Shown: positions 17,444 to 26,968 of the stretch, one piece after another
How positions within the stretch are numbered: the first letter of the stretch is position 1
Layout: each line of letters opens with the position of its first letter
NCBI RefSeq assembly: GCF_001955535.1
Contig: NZ_MPVN01000001.1
Coordinates: forward strand, 558,001 to 622,000
Direction: 5' to 3'
DNA from: Paenibacillus sp. FSL H7-0326
GTDB taxonomy: Bacteria; Bacillota; Bacilli; Paenibacillales; Paenibacillaceae
Length of the DNA: 64,000 nucleotides
The notes under the pieces: generated by a model
The model's database searches: none
What the model was told of the DNA's origin: nothing
What the model saw: the letters and a program-made list of their open reading frames with translations, nothing else
Program-made: the position numbers and the translations under genes

Positions 17444-18202
17444 TTAAGGACTGAAACTTAATAACAGAGATTTTACGACCAAATACCAGCCATCCACCAG
17501 AACAAAGAGAAGGATCTTGAAGGGCAGTGATATCATGACCGGCGGGAGCATCATCATCCCCATCGCCATAAGTACACTCGACACGACAATATCAATGACT
17601 AGAAATGGAATAAATATCATAAAGCCCATCTGAAATGCAGTTTTCAATTCACTTATGGCATAGGCCGGAACAAGTACATGTAAGGGAATATCCTCATAGG
17701 ACTCGGGTTGCTCCGCTCCGGTGTATTCCATAAACAGCAGCAGATCCTTCTCTCTTGTATGAGAGAACATGAATTCCTTCATCGGCTCAGCTGCCTCCTC
17801 CAGTGCTTCCGTCTGAGTAAGCTCTCCTCTCAGATAAGGCTGGAGTGCGACTTCATTCATTTGTGATATGGTTGGAGACATAATAAACAAGGTCAGAAAA
17901 AGGGCCAGTCCGACAAGCACTTGGTTAGGCGGCATTTGGTTCGTACCGAGCGACGTTCTGACAAAGCTCAGGACGATAACGATCCTAGTAAAGCTTGTCA
18001 TTAATACGAGAATTGCAGGTGCAATGCTTAATACCGTAATGAGTAAAATAATAGATAATGCACTTGTGCTCGGTTCTTCGCCTTCCGTATTCCCGAACTC
18101 AATGGAGATATCAGGGATCGGCTGTGCCGCAAAGGCCTCTGTACCATTGAATACCGTCAGGCACACCCACAACAGACATGCAACTACAATCTTCTTATTC
18201 AT
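17444..18202 (-). CDS. fliP: Flagellar export gate protein FliP
   Basis: FliP forms the pentameric core of the flagellar export gate. The 252-residue protein begins with a cleavable signal peptide (MNKKIVVACLLWVCLTVF, ending near AFA), followed by four membrane segments. The signature TSFTRIVIVLSFVRTSLG and the C-terminal LPPVMISLPFKILLFVLVDGW are clear. It overlaps fliO by four bases. Confidence 0.96.
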   Translation of the reverse strand: MNKKIVVACLLWVCLTVFNGTEAFAAQPIPDISIEFGNTEGEEPSTSALSIILLITVLSIAPAILVLMTSFTRIVIVLSFVRTSLGTNQMPPNQVLVGLALFLTLFIMSPTISQMNEVALQPYLRGELTQTEALEEAAEPMKEFMFSHTREKDLLLFMEYTGAEQPESYEDIPLHVLVPAYAISELKTAFQMGFMIFIPFLVIDIVVSSVLMAMGMMMLPPVMISLPFKILLFVLVDGWYLVVKSLLLSFSP

Positions 18203-18690
18203 GAATCCCTCGACCGATCTCTAGTATCTTCTTGAAGCCAGTCTTCCATCTGTTCCTTGCGATCTGGCATTCCTTGAAGTTTCTGTTCAAATAATTGCTT
18301 AAAATCAGCTTCATCAACTTCTTCAGACTTGGCCCGATTTCGGTTAAGCCTGGTCTTCAGCTTCTCAATCGTTGAGAGGAGTGATGCTGTTTCCCTTCCT
18401 TCAAGCTCGAATTGCTTCATTAGCTGACTGATCTCCTCGGGATCAGCTAAGGTATCAATGACATTGATATCCTCACCAACCCCAAGGATATATAGTTTAC
18501 TGCCTATTTCAACGATTTGAATGGATTTGCTCGGTCCAAGACCGACTCCGCCAACAATTCTCATCGCTTTCTTTTGGAAAAAATGCTGATTCTTACGACC
18601 CAGCCAGCGTATAAGCAGCACGATGGCTGCGATGATCGCAATAAGGACTATAATTACCCATAACAGCTGGCCATAATAGCTGGTTTCCAT
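18199..18690 (-). CDS. fliO: Flagellar biosynthetic protein FliO (FliZ in B. subtilis)
   Basis: FliO is a membrane scaffold that stabilises assembly of the FliP ring. The 163-residue protein has one membrane segment (~8-28) and the FliO core RIVGGVGLGPSKSIQIVEIGSKLYILGV. It is followed by a charged tail. Its position between cheY and fliP is that of B. subtilis fliZ. Confidence 0.88.
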   Translation of the reverse strand: METSYYGQLLWVIIVLIAIIAAIVLLIRWLGRKNQHFFQKKAMRIVGGVGLGPSKSIQIVEIGSKLYILGVGEDINVIDTLADPEEISQLMKQFELEGRETASLLSTIEKLKTRLNRNRAKSEEVDEADFKQLFEQKLQGMPDRKEQMEDWLQEDTRDRSRDS

Positions 18691-18699
18691 CGGTATCGA

Positions 18700-19065
18700 T
18701 TAAATGCCTAACGTCTTATTAATTGCTTCGATAACACGATCGGATTGAAACGGCTTCACGATGAAGTCCTTCGCACCTGCCTGAATGGCGTCAATAACCA
18801 TTGCCTGCTGTCCCATTGCAGAACACATGATGACTTTAGCATTAGGCTCGATTTTTTTGATCTCCTTCAATGCAGCAATACCGTCCATTTCTGGCATGGT
18901 GATATCCATGGTGATCAAGTCAGGACGAAGCTCCTTATACTTTTCAATAGCCTGTGCTCCATCTTGCGCTTCTCCCACAACCTCAAACCCGTTTTTTGTC
19001 AGAATGTCCCGAATCATCATTCTCATAAATGCTGCGTCGTCCACGATTAGAATTCGATTTGCCAT
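18700..19065 (-). CDS. cheY: Chemotaxis response regulator CheY
   Basis: CheY-P binds the flagellar C-ring and sets rotation direction. The 121-residue single receiver domain shows the acidic pair Asp9-Asp10, phosphorylated Asp54 (LITMDITMPEMDG), the conserved Ser/Thr region (VIMCSAMGQ) and Lys-Pro (FIVKPFQ). I choose ATG 19065 (MANRILIVDD), with GGGGAGGA about 11 bases before it, over the in-frame TTG upstream. It lies directly after fliY, whose product dephosphorylates CheY-P. Confidence 0.96.
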   Translation of the reverse strand: MANRILIVDDAAFMRMMIRDILTKNGFEVVGEAQDGAQAIEKYKELRPDLITMDITMPEMDGIAALKEIKKIEPNAKVIMCSAMGQQAMVIDAIQAGAKDFIVKPFQSDRVIEAINKTLGI

Positions 19066-19095
19066 GTTAGTTAAAATCCTCCCCAAAAATTATGC

Positions 19096-20388
19096 TTATT
19101 GTATTTTCTGTAGTCGGTCCCATTCACTGATGATATCTGTTACACGTACACCAAAGTTCTCGTCAATAACAACGACCTCGCCCTTAGCGATCAGCTTCTG
19201 GTTTACAAGAATATCTACAGGCTCACCGGCAAGCTTGTCCAGTTCAATAATTGATCCCTGAGATAGTTCCAAAATATCCTTAATTTGCTTCTGGGTCCTT
19301 CCTAATTCTACGGTGACTTTAAGCGGTATGTCCATCAATAAATTCAAATTATTGTCGCTTTGCTGCCCAAAATTTCCATTTTGAAAGTTTGCGAATTGTA
19401 CTGGTTGCACATTTACACCGCGTGCGTGCATATTTCCGTAATGCTGTGGTTCGTTATACTGCATATTCGGCATTTGCTGCGGCATCTGTTGCTGCATTGG
19501 CGGCATCGCTGTTTGTCCCTGCCAAGGGTCCTGATATGGCATGCTTGGCATCTGCATCGATTCAGATGGTGCAGAAGGCATACTATTCGGATGCTCCTGC
19601 GGAGTGTGAACCGTAGGCTGCGCTGCCTGAGCTGGTGGTGCTGGTTCAGTCATCTCCTCGACCGCTGCAGCAGCTTCATTTGCAGCTTCATCCATAGGAT
19701 CAGACGAACCATGGATCAGCATATGAACCATATTTTTCGCAAAATCGACTCTTAACAGCTGCATAATGTTCGAATCAATTAAATCTCCAATGAGCAGTCT
19801 GAAGGATACCTTAATCAGCGTTTCGTCCATTGGGAAATTGTTGAGCCCTTCACCGCTGGACATATTCAAAATGTCGATGCTTGGCGGCGAAATATTTACA
19901 AAGCGATTAAACAAAGTGGACATGGAGGTGGCTGAAGACCCCATCATCTGGTTCATTGCTTCTTGAACCGCACTGATATGAATTTCATTCAGTTCCTCAT
20001 CCTGCGGATTCCCTTCACCGCCCAGCATCAAGTCAGCTATCACCTGCGCGTCGCGCTTTTTGATCACAAGGGAATTAATTCCTTCAAATCCGTCTACGTA
20101 CGTAACATGTACGGTAACATGTGGTTTGGGGAACTCCTCTTCAAACTGTGACTTATTAATAATCGAAATTTTAGGTGTTGTTATATCTACTTTATTCCCG
20201 AGCAAGGTGGACAGCGCTGTTGCCGCACTCCCGAAGGTAATGTTTCCAATTTCGCCCAGTGCATCCTGCTCGAGCGGTGTGAGATAATCGTCAACCGTCT
20301 TGATTACAGGCTCTCCGCTGGAAATGGATTCAGATTGCTTCAATAGAGCATCTATCTCTTCCTGGGACAAATAATCTTTACTCGTCAA
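19096..20388 (-). CDS. fliY: Flagellar C-ring protein and CheY-P phosphatase FliY
   Basis: FliY replaces FliN in many Firmicutes. It has a short N-terminal CheY-binding peptide (LSQEEIDALLKQ), a CheC-like phosphatase domain (~40-210) with the helices DALGEIGNITFGSAATAL and VQEAMNQMMGSSATSM, a Gln/Met/Pro-rich linker (~220-330) and a C-terminal SpoA/FliN domain (~335-430, LDIPLKVTVELGRT). A TTG start at 20388 has GGAG nine bases upstream and overlaps the end of fliM; TTG codons at 20394 and 20406 are alternatives. Confidence 0.94.
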   Translation of the reverse strand: MTSKDYLSQEEIDALLKQSESISSGEPVIKTVDDYLTPLEQDALGEIGNITFGSAATALSTLLGNKVDITTPKISIINKSQFEEEFPKPHVTVHVTYVDGFEGINSLVIKKRDAQVIADLMLGGEGNPQDEELNEIHISAVQEAMNQMMGSSATSMSTLFNRFVNISPPSIDILNMSSGEGLNNFPMDETLIKVSFRLLIGDLIDSNIMQLLRVDFAKNMVHMLIHGSSDPMDEAANEAAAAVEEMTEPAPPAQAAQPTVHTPQEHPNSMPSAPSESMQMPSMPYQDPWQGQTAMPPMQQQMPQQMPNMQYNEPQHYGNMHARGVNVQPVQFANFQNGNFGQQSDNNLNLLMDIPLKVTVELGRTQKQIKDILELSQGSIIELDKLAGEPVDILVNQKLIAKGEVVVIDENFGVRVTDIISEWDRLQKIQ

Positions 20389-21376
20389 GCTCTTCAACTC
20401 CTTCAATCAGAATCTCATCGATCTGCACGGCTACTCGATCTCTAAGTGTACCGGGACTTCCCATAAATTTAGCTCGTTCCCCCACCTTGATCGTCAGCCC
20501 TTCCTCAACCGGCTTATTTAATGTAATGACATCTCCGACATTCAAGGATAGAAACTCTGCTATGGAAATATTCGACTCACCTAGTTCTGCGATAATGGGC
20601 AATTTCGCTTTTTTAACTCTTTCTTTTAAGGCTACGACTTCCTCAGGCGCTCTCGATTTCTTCTCGGATATAAACCACTGATGTGTCGACAGCTTGGACA
20701 TGATCGGTTCAACTACCACATGTGGAATACATAAATTTATCATTCCTGTGGTGTCACCGATCTTGGTGCTGAGCGAAATAAGAGCAATGGTCTCGTTCGG
20801 AGATACAATCTGCATAAACTGCGGATTCGTCTCCAGTGCTTCCATTCTTGGTGTGATATCAAGTACCGTTTTCCACGCTTCTTGCAGGCTGTCGAATGCT
20901 TTGCTAAATATTCGTTCCATAATGGTAGTTTCAATCTCAGTCATTGAGCTGTTCTTGGCTGATGAGGTCCCGGGCCCGCCCAGTAAACGATCCAGCATCG
21001 CGTAGGCAACGTTGGGGTGCACTTCGAGCACCATTCTGCCTTGGAGCGGCTCCGCTTCAAATATGTTCAAGATCGTCATCTTCGGTATGGACCTAATAAA
21101 CTCGTCATAAGGCAGCTGCTCAACCTGAACAACATTAATTTGAACAAAAGTTCGTAATTGTGCTGAAAAATAAGTCGTCAGATACCTCGCAAAGTTCTCA
21201 TGTATGCGCGTCAGGCTTCGAATATGATCCTTCGAAAAGCGTACTGCACGTTTAAAATCGTAGGATCTGATCTTTCGCGCGGTTTCTTCCTTCTTGAGCT
21301 CTTCAGCATCCATCTCCCCAGAGGAAAGAGCAGCGAGGAGGGCATCAATCTCATTCTGTGAAAGTACATCAACCAT
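20378..21376 (-). CDS. fliM: Flagellar motor switch protein FliM
   Basis: FliM forms the wall of the C-ring and is the main CheY-P receptor. The 332-residue protein has the N-terminal CheY-binding EIDALL peptide (LSQNEIDALLAAL), a CheC-like middle domain without the phosphatase residues (~45-235) and a C-terminal SpoA domain (~250-325). It sits between fliL and fliY, and its 3' end overlaps the fliY start. Confidence 0.97.
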   Translation of the reverse strand: MVDVLSQNEIDALLAALSSGEMDAEELKKEETARKIRSYDFKRAVRFSKDHIRSLTRIHENFARYLTTYFSAQLRTFVQINVVQVEQLPYDEFIRSIPKMTILNIFEAEPLQGRMVLEVHPNVAYAMLDRLLGGPGTSSAKNSSMTEIETTIMERIFSKAFDSLQEAWKTVLDITPRMEALETNPQFMQIVSPNETIALISLSTKIGDTTGMINLCIPHVVVEPIMSKLSTHQWFISEKKSRAPEEVVALKERVKKAKLPIIAELGESNISIAEFLSLNVGDVITLNKPVEEGLTIKVGERAKFMGSPGTLRDRVAVQIDEILIEGVEELDE

Positions 21377-21425
21377 TTATCTCACCCCCTTGCAGAAATA
21401 AAAATGAACTTGCCTAAGCTGCATT

Positions 21426-21890
21426 TTACAAGCCTGCTACCACGATAGAAGTTATTTTACTTTCCGTAACTCTGCCGCTTGGCAGTTCTTTATTAATGAG
21501 CTCTGTGAGCTCACTCAGGAACAAATCACGGTTCTTGCCGGACTCAAGCTGCTCAGGCTGAGTATCAGCTAGTTTCTGCAGTATAGCGGGCTTGATTTGA
21601 ATTTCCTTGATCTTCTCAAAATCTTCTTTGGCTTCCTTGGAGTTGACCTGGAAAGCGAGGTTCAATTGCACAATATTCGTATATCCTGCAAGGTTGGTCT
21701 TGATGTCAGTAATTTCTGAAGTCAGCTCTACGATTTCATCTGCGGATAAATGCTTCGTCGCTGTACTTTCAGCCACTTCCTGATTTGAGCTCTCATCTGC
21801 ATTTGTCCGATCTACTAACAGAACCACAGCAAGCACGATCAGGGTAATGCCAAGCATGATCGTAGAAAGCCAGGGTAACATCTTTTTCAT
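21426..21890 (-). CDS. fliL: Flagellar basal body-associated protein FliL
   Basis: FliL is a single-pass membrane protein that surrounds the stator units and supports torque. The 154-residue protein has a membrane segment (~8-27), a Ser/Glu-rich linker and a periplasm-side stomatin-like domain (~60-154). It ends RVTESKITSIVVAGL. It lies between flbD and fliM with two-base spacing to flbD. Confidence 0.92.
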   Translation of the reverse strand: MKKMLPWLSTIMLGITLIVLAVVLLVDRTNADESSNQEVAESTATKHLSADEIVELTSEITDIKTNLAGYTNIVQLNLAFQVNSKEAKEDFEKIKEIQIKPAILQKLADTQPEQLESGKNRDLFLSELTELINKELPSGRVTESKITSIVVAGL

Positions 21891-21891
21891 A

Positions 21892-22116
21892 TTAGGAATC
21901 CTCCGTTTGCTGCTGCACTTTTATCGTTGCTGCATGTATGCCTATTTCACCGTTATACTCTTTGATCTTGTTAATGATTTCGTCTGCCTTTTCTAATACA
22001 ATCAAACGTTTACCTGTAACGAGAGTGACGTATGTATCCGGTGTTTCTTCTACAGTTTCTACGAGCAGCGCATTTAACCACATGGATGAACCATTTAATC
22101 TCGTCACTAATATCAT
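21892..22116 (-). CDS. flbD: FlbD family protein (SwrD in B. subtilis)
   Basis: A 74-residue protein of the FlbD/SwrD family, beginning MILVTRLNGSSMWLNALLVE, the family signature. In B. subtilis SwrD raises motor power for swarming. It sits between the hook gene and fliL, the conserved location. Confidence 0.93.
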   Translation of the reverse strand: MILVTRLNGSSMWLNALLVETVEETPDTYVTLVTGKRLIVLEKADEIINKIKEYNGEIGIHAATIKVQQQTEDS

Positions 22117-22178
22117 GGGTTTTCCTCCCGCTTAAGTGCCTAAGGGAAGCTGTCAGCCTCCCCTAAGCTATCAAATTA

Positions 22179-22994
22179 TTAACGCTTGAGGTTTACGACT
22201 TCAGTAAGCACTTCATCAGAGGTTGTAATAATACGTGAATTCGCTTGGAATCCGCGCTGTGCCACGATCATTTCTGTAAATTCACCTGTAAGATCGACGT
22301 TCGACATTTCCAGCTGTCCTGTAACAATCGCTCCAGTACCTGCTTCAGCGTCATTGGCAGTGACGATTTCAAGCTCTCCTTCTGGATTGGCATTCAAGGT
22401 CATACGGTACAGGTTGCCTCCCATTTTCTCAAGACCACCCGGATTTGCGACAAGTCCAATCCCTAGCTGAACATCTGCTGCTACGGTTCCATCCGCAAGC
22501 TGTGTATTAATCGTGCCATCCTGACCAATTGAAAAAGCCACCACTTCAGGGTCGATCACGATCGCTGCTCCATCGGAATCAAAGACAAACAATCCGTCAG
22601 AAGTCAGGAGATTACCATTTGCATCCACATGAAAATCACCAGCACGTGTAAGATAAGGCGGTTCTTGACCATCCGTAAGACCTACAAGAAAGAATCCATT
22701 TCCTTCGAGACGCAAATCCGTAGGATTGTTTGTCGTCTGGGCAGACCCAGCGAGGTGCAATGTATCAATTGAACCCACACTCACTCCAAGACCTACCTGT
22801 TTCGCATTTACTCCTCCACTCTCATCAGTTGGCGCGGTTGTTCCGGAGATCGTCTGGCTCATAATATCCTTGAACATTACCCGGCTGGATTTAAATCCGG
22901 TCGTATTCACATTCGCAATATTGTTACCGATCACATCAAGCTTGGTTTGGAATCCTCTCATTCCGGACACTCCGGAATACATAGACTTCAGCAT
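22179..22994 (-). CDS. flgE: Flagellar hook protein (FlgE/FlgG-type, short form)
   Basis: Main structural protein of the hook in Bacillus-type operons, formerly named flgG there. The 271-residue protein has the N-terminal rod/hook motif (NNIANVNTTGFKSSRVMF), a central FlgE/F/G domain with GNGFFLVG, and the C-terminal VDLTGEFTEMIVAQRGFQANSR. Its length fits the short Bacillus hook. The position after flgD supports hook over distal rod. Confidence 0.9.
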   Translation of the reverse strand: MLKSMYSGVSGMRGFQTKLDVIGNNIANVNTTGFKSSRVMFKDIMSQTISGTTAPTDESGGVNAKQVGLGVSVGSIDTLHLAGSAQTTNNPTDLRLEGNGFFLVGLTDGQEPPYLTRAGDFHVDANGNLLTSDGLFVFDSDGAAIVIDPEVVAFSIGQDGTINTQLADGTVAADVQLGIGLVANPGGLEKMGGNLYRMTLNANPEGELEIVTANDAEAGTGAIVTGQLEMSNVDLTGEFTEMIVAQRGFQANSRIITTSDEVLTEVVNLKR

Positions 22995-23078
22995 TTCGCA
23001 CTACCTTTCTTTTGTTCAGTTATTTTTGCCGCTTCAGTCGGTCCACGGCATGAAGGCTCTCCGTTTAGGGCCAGCCGG

Positions 23079-23465
23079 TTAAGATATAATTACTGCACTG
23101 TCAATCTGAGTAAATACATTGTCACTCATGGAATCCCCGTTCACTGCGGTTACCACAGTGCGGTTCGGTACATTTACAATAAAGGCCGTATCCTGCATCA
23201 GCACCAGCGTTTCCTTTGCTCCTTTTGCTGCCGCCTTATCAATTGCATCACCGAGCTTCATCAGCTGCTCATTCCCAAGCTCGATTCCACGCTGTGCAAG
23301 CCTTTTGGAAGCATGATGACTGAGCTTGACCCACTCCTGATTTAGCAGCTCTTGAAAAGAAGTTCCTGCCGCTGAGGAGCTCGTGCTCTTCTTGTTGACA
23401 TCTCGAAGGCTTCCGGGTGTAACCGGTCCTGTATACAGCTGGCCTACTCTTAAAATGTCACTCAT
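23079..23465 (-). CDS. Flagellar operon protein (TIGR02530-like)
   Basis: A 128-residue soluble protein of the small conserved family often found between flgD and the hook gene in Firmicutes. It shows the pattern FQELLNQEWVKLSHHASKRLAQRGI (split here as FQELLNQEW and LSHHASKRLAQRGI) and ends in a compact beta-like segment with FIVNVPNRTVVTAV. Its stop lies 84 bases before the hook gene and its start overlaps flgD. B. subtilis lacks a gene in this slot. The molecular role is unknown; hook assembly is likely from position. Confidence 0.82.
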   Translation of the reverse strand: MSDILRVGQLYTGPVTPGSLRDVNKKSTSSSAAGTSFQELLNQEWVKLSHHASKRLAQRGIELGNEQLMKLGDAIDKAAAKGAKETLVLMQDTAFIVNVPNRTVVTAVNGDSMSDNVFTQIDSAVIIS

Positions 23466-23983
23466 ACCTGTGTACCGGATTGATCTTCAGACGATTCTTC
23501 ATCAGCGAGCTCTGCATCTGGCTGCTGCACTTCTTCTCCCTCTGCTGGTGCTGGATCACTGATTTGTATGATGTCTGTGAGGGCTACTTCTTCATCACCG
23601 ATCATGGCATACTGAATTTGATCACGAATTATGATGGACTCAACCTGTCCAGTAAGCACACCCGATTCTCCCGACTCCGCATCTTTTCCGATCCAGCTTA
23701 CATTTTTGCCAATCAATCCGGATGCTGCTCCTAGAGATTGTGCCAAGCTCTCCAACTGGCCTGAAATATTGGTTAACTGTTCGACTGAAGTAAATTGTGC
23801 CATCTGAGCGATAAATTCTTTATCCTCCATCGGCTGCATCGGGTTCTGATTCTGCAGCTGGGTTATAAGAATTTTGAGGAATTGATCCTTGCCCATCTCC
23901 TGCGTTGATTTTCTGCTGGCTGCGGCCACATTGCCCGCGGAATAGTTCGGCCATACATTAGATGTTGAGATTATGTCTGCCAC
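23462..23983 (-). CDS. flgD: Flagellar hook capping protein FlgD
   Basis: FlgD caps the growing hook and is needed for hook subunit polymerisation. The N-terminal signature MGKDQFLKILITQLQNQNPMQPMEDKEFIAQ (residues ~28-58) is unmistakable, followed by the FTSVEQLTNI segment. The C-terminus is short and acidic, without the full Ig-like domain of enteric FlgD. That is common in Bacillales. GTG start at 23983 with an upstream GAGGTGG. Confidence 0.94.
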   Translation of the reverse strand: MADIISTSNVWPNYSAGNVAAASRKSTQEMGKDQFLKILITQLQNQNPMQPMEDKEFIAQMAQFTSVEQLTNISGQLESLAQSLGAASGLIGKNVSWIGKDAESGESGVLTGQVESIIIRDQIQYAMIGDEEVALTDIIQISDPAPAEGEEVQQPDAELADEESSEDQSGTQV

Positions 23984-24004
23984 TCGTTACCACCTCACTT
24001 CCTA

Positions 24005-25492
24005 TCAAGCTTTGGCTGTAAAGCCTTGGGTACGTTCTGCTGAAGGGAAGACCTCCAGTCCTTGCTGTTCTCGCATCCATGTTCGAAGCTCATCCTGCAT
24101 TTCTACCGCCTGAATGGCATCTTCATCTCTTTGCTCACGTTCCCTGGATCTCCGTTCTCCTCCGGACTGTCCATTAGAACCTCCCCCATCCTGATACATA
24201 TGGGAAGATAGTGATGTGTTCTGTGTGACTTCCAGTCTTTCGACTTGGATCCCCTGAGCCTGGAGTGTGGCTCTCAGCTGAGTGATCTGCTGCTCGAGCA
24301 AATCCTTGGCTATCACCTGCTCTGTCATAAAACGGGCAACGAGTTGTCCATTCTGCATGGATAGCTGAACATCAACCTGCCCTAAATGTTCCGGCCGCAG
24401 TGAAATGACCGCCTCCGCTACGCCGTTCTGTTTAACAAACTCGAACTTTTGAATGACAAACTCAGACATATCCTTCACAAATTGCCCCGCAGGTATTGCC
24501 ATCTCAGATTTTGCAACGGGTGTTTGAACATTACCGCTGCGCAGTACGAGCTGACCCGCTGTTGTAGGTTCATTCTCTTTCCCTTGTTCACCATCTGAGG
24601 TTGAAGCCGAGGAGTCCGTCTCTTCAACGATGCTGGTCTTCGAAGCTTCTGTTGGAACAAGCTTGCCGGCTTCCTTGTCTGTCACCTGATTGGAGTCCTC
24701 CGTGGTGCTAACGGTATTCGTGCTGTCCTCACCCGCAGCTTTGAGCAGTTGCTCCATTAATGCAGAGCTGGCATTCTGGATCACAGCTTCCTTATTCGAA
24801 GACATATTTACGACTGTTGCTATTTGCTCTGTTACAACCTGTAATTTCTCTAGAGACTCTGTACTTATATCTGATTTTTGTAATAAATTCTTGAGAGAGG
24901 TAATCAGCTCTGTATGTAGGCTCTGCTGCACCAGGGCTTGTCCATCTGAACTCTTTGTCCCGCTCGCTTCAACCACTTGCTGTAATGCCTCTTGCACCGC
25001 ATATTGGATCGTGTTCGGATCATTAGCCAGGATATTGACTATTTGCTGTGAAGTAGAATCCGATGATTCACTGCCTTCCTGAGCCGCTGGGTAATATGCA
25101 TTCATGAATTGCGAGAGCCAAGCATTTAAATCGGCTAATAATTCTGAATCCTCTAGCAGAAGCTTCTCTTTGGAGTCTTCCAATGCTTTGATCAGGTTCT
25201 CAATCAGCTGTTCTGCTGCTGCGAAGAGCTCTGACTCATCCTGCAGTGCCAGATTCATTTCCTCCTCGGAAGCCGCCGTCATTCCGGCTGCGGCCATTAA
25301 AGTAAATAATCCCGCTTGATTGACGTCAGATGTGCTGCTGCCAGAAGATGAAGTTGTCCCCATCAATCCCTGTAGCTGTTCGAGAAAGGAAGGCTGCGTA
25401 CTCGATCCCGTTCCGCTGCTGTTTCCTGCAAGTGTGCTGCTTGTTGATTCGACAGTCTGTGTCATCGCCATTTGCGGCAAGAAAGATATCAT
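24005..25492 (-). CDS. fliK: Flagellar hook-length control protein FliK
   Basis: FliK measures the hook and triggers the FlhB specificity switch. The 495-residue protein is Ser/Thr/Gln/Glu-rich over its first ~330 residues, as expected of the ruler part. It ends in a conserved Flg_hook domain (~335-430: VISLRPEHLGQVDVQLSMQNG and LRATLQAQGIQVERLEV), then a charged tail. GGAGGTG lies about 10 bases before the ATG. A second FliK-like protein lies at 52576-54606. Confidence 0.92.
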   Translation of the reverse strand: MISFLPQMAMTQTVESTSSTLAGNSSGTGSSTQPSFLEQLQGLMGTTSSSGSSTSDVNQAGLFTLMAAAGMTAASEEEMNLALQDESELFAAAEQLIENLIKALEDSKEKLLLEDSELLADLNAWLSQFMNAYYPAAQEGSESSDSTSQQIVNILANDPNTIQYAVQEALQQVVEASGTKSSDGQALVQQSLHTELITSLKNLLQKSDISTESLEKLQVVTEQIATVVNMSSNKEAVIQNASSALMEQLLKAAGEDSTNTVSTTEDSNQVTDKEAGKLVPTEASKTSIVEETDSSASTSDGEQGKENEPTTAGQLVLRSGNVQTPVAKSEMAIPAGQFVKDMSEFVIQKFEFVKQNGVAEAVISLRPEHLGQVDVQLSMQNGQLVARFMTEQVIAKDLLEQQITQLRATLQAQGIQVERLEVTQNTSLSSHMYQDGGGSNGQSGGERRSREREQRDEDAIQAVEMQDELRTWMREQQGLEVFPSAERTQGFTAKA

Positions 25493-25530
25493 TTCTTTTT
25501 TTCACCTCCTTTCAAATCGCAAATTAAAGT

Positions 25531-26472
25531 CTATTTCCCACCCATAAGTCTATTCAGGATTTTGGCAGAAGCTTCTTTGTCAATGCCAGACATGCTGTCA
25601 AGGAGTTCTGCTCTCTTGGCATCATCAACCGTCTTAAGGATCGTAATGGCCCGATCAGAGCTGATCTTGTTCATCTCCAGAATAAGCTCTGCACCGCTTG
25701 CAGCCGACATGGATGAGAACGTTTGAGTAAGCTCATTCTGGTCCAGATTCCGACTGTTATTGGTCTGCGCCGTCTCTGCTGCGGGCTGACTTGCCGCGAG
25801 CTTCGATTGCAATGCCGCGATTGCCTTCACCTCTGATGTTGTTACTTCCTTGAGAGCTGAAGTCAATTCAGCAGCAGACTGTGGATTCATTTTCTCTAGA
25901 ATGCCTATTCGTTCATCCGATTTCATCTCTGATAGAAGCTGTACCTGCTCTTCTTTTGTCATACTCTGAATAATTGGTGCCGCTTTGCTAGGCTTCATCT
26001 CACCATACATCTTGGCCAGGTCTCTGATCTCCTGCACATAAGGATCGACCTGTTCCTCGCCATCTTCCGCTCTGCTATCCTTCGCTTGCTCCAGCTGCTT
26101 AATTTCTTCTTCTAACTGTTTCACTTTGTCATCCTGCTGTGTCTTTTGCGCTTCTGCCTCGGCCAGATCCTTCTCAGCAGCCTCAAGGTCTGCTTTCAAA
26201 GTTTCGATTGTAGCCTGATCGCTCTCCATTTGCTGCTCCAGCTTTCTCTCTTTGACCAATTCAGGATCAAGTGCATCTTCAGGAATCCATTCTCTAACAA
26301 TCGGAACTTGGCTTAAAAAAGCCATAGCCTTTTTCTTGAAGTCACCGTTCAGTACGATGAGAAGTACGGTAACGAGAACAGCTGTAAATACGATCGGGAC
26401 TGCGATTACAAGGAATTTTTCCCATCCGCTGCTGGACTCTCGCTCCAGCTCTTCCTTATCCTTGCCTACCAA
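25531..26472 (-). CDS. ylxF: MotE/YlxF-type membrane coiled-coil protein with MgtE-N-like domain
   Basis: A 313-residue protein with one membrane segment (~22-44), a coiled coil (~75-145) and a C-terminal MgtE_N-like helical repeat (~155-310: MYGEMKPSKAAPIIQSM, SDERIGILEKMNPQSAAELTS, ISSDRAITILKTV). Such repeats also occur in FliG-like proteins and the family is called YlxF in Bacillus. It likely couples membrane and export or motor components. The TTG start at 26472 has GGAGG about 8 bases upstream. It lies between fliJ and fliK. Confidence 0.85.
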   Translation of the reverse strand: MVGKDKEELERESSSGWEKFLVIAVPIVFTAVLVTVLLIVLNGDFKKKAMAFLSQVPIVREWIPEDALDPELVKERKLEQQMESDQATIETLKADLEAAEKDLAEAEAQKTQQDDKVKQLEEEIKQLEQAKDSRAEDGEEQVDPYVQEIRDLAKMYGEMKPSKAAPIIQSMTKEEQVQLLSEMKSDERIGILEKMNPQSAAELTSALKEVTTSEVKAIAALQSKLAASQPAAETAQTNNSRNLDQNELTQTFSSMSAASGAELILEMNKISSDRAITILKTVDDAKRAELLDSMSGIDKEASAKILNRLMGGK

Positions 26473-26513
26473 AACTCATACCTCCTCCGGCGCATTTCCT
26501 CACGTCACTGTCA

Positions 26514-26957
26514 TTAACGTGCTTTGACTGCAAAGCGCACCGTTGCCATTTCATCCAGTTCATTTTGTTCCCGAAGGAGCATTTCCTGTTGAAAATGCAT
26601 TTTTGCTTTTTCTCTTGCTTCCATCCAAACCTTCTCGTCCAGCATCTTGTCATTCAAAAAATCCTGATTCTTCTTCACGTTCACCTGTGCATAAGCCACG
26701 TCGTTGTTCTTACGGCTGATACATTCGTCCAGATAATGAATATATCGGTTCATTTCCTGAAGATTCGCAGCAGATAATGACTGCTGAGATGACGATGAGA
26801 TGCCTTGGAGCATATTCTCTTTATCTTGAACCAGCTCCATAAGATGCTGCTCCTCTGACTTCAGCTTCCCAATTGCGGAGGATAGCAGCCATTCAGCTTG
26901 TGTTTTTTCAGTGGATTTAAGATCGACAACCTTCTGAAAATGATACGTGAATCTCAT
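26514..26957 (-). CDS. fliJ: Flagellar export protein FliJ
   Basis: FliJ is the coiled-coil central stalk of the flagellar export ATPase, analogous to the gamma subunit of F-ATPase. The 147-residue protein starts RFTYHFQKVVDLKSTEKTQAEW, the family pattern, and is almost entirely antiparallel coiled coil. It lies 12 bases after fliI. Confidence 0.9.
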   Translation of the reverse strand: MRFTYHFQKVVDLKSTEKTQAEWLLSSAIGKLKSEEQHLMELVQDKENMLQGISSSSQQSLSAANLQEMNRYIHYLDECISRKNNDVAYAQVNVKKNQDFLNDKMLDEKVWMEAREKAKMHFQQEMLLREQNELDEMATVRFAVKAR

Positions 26958-26968
26958 AACTTACTTGT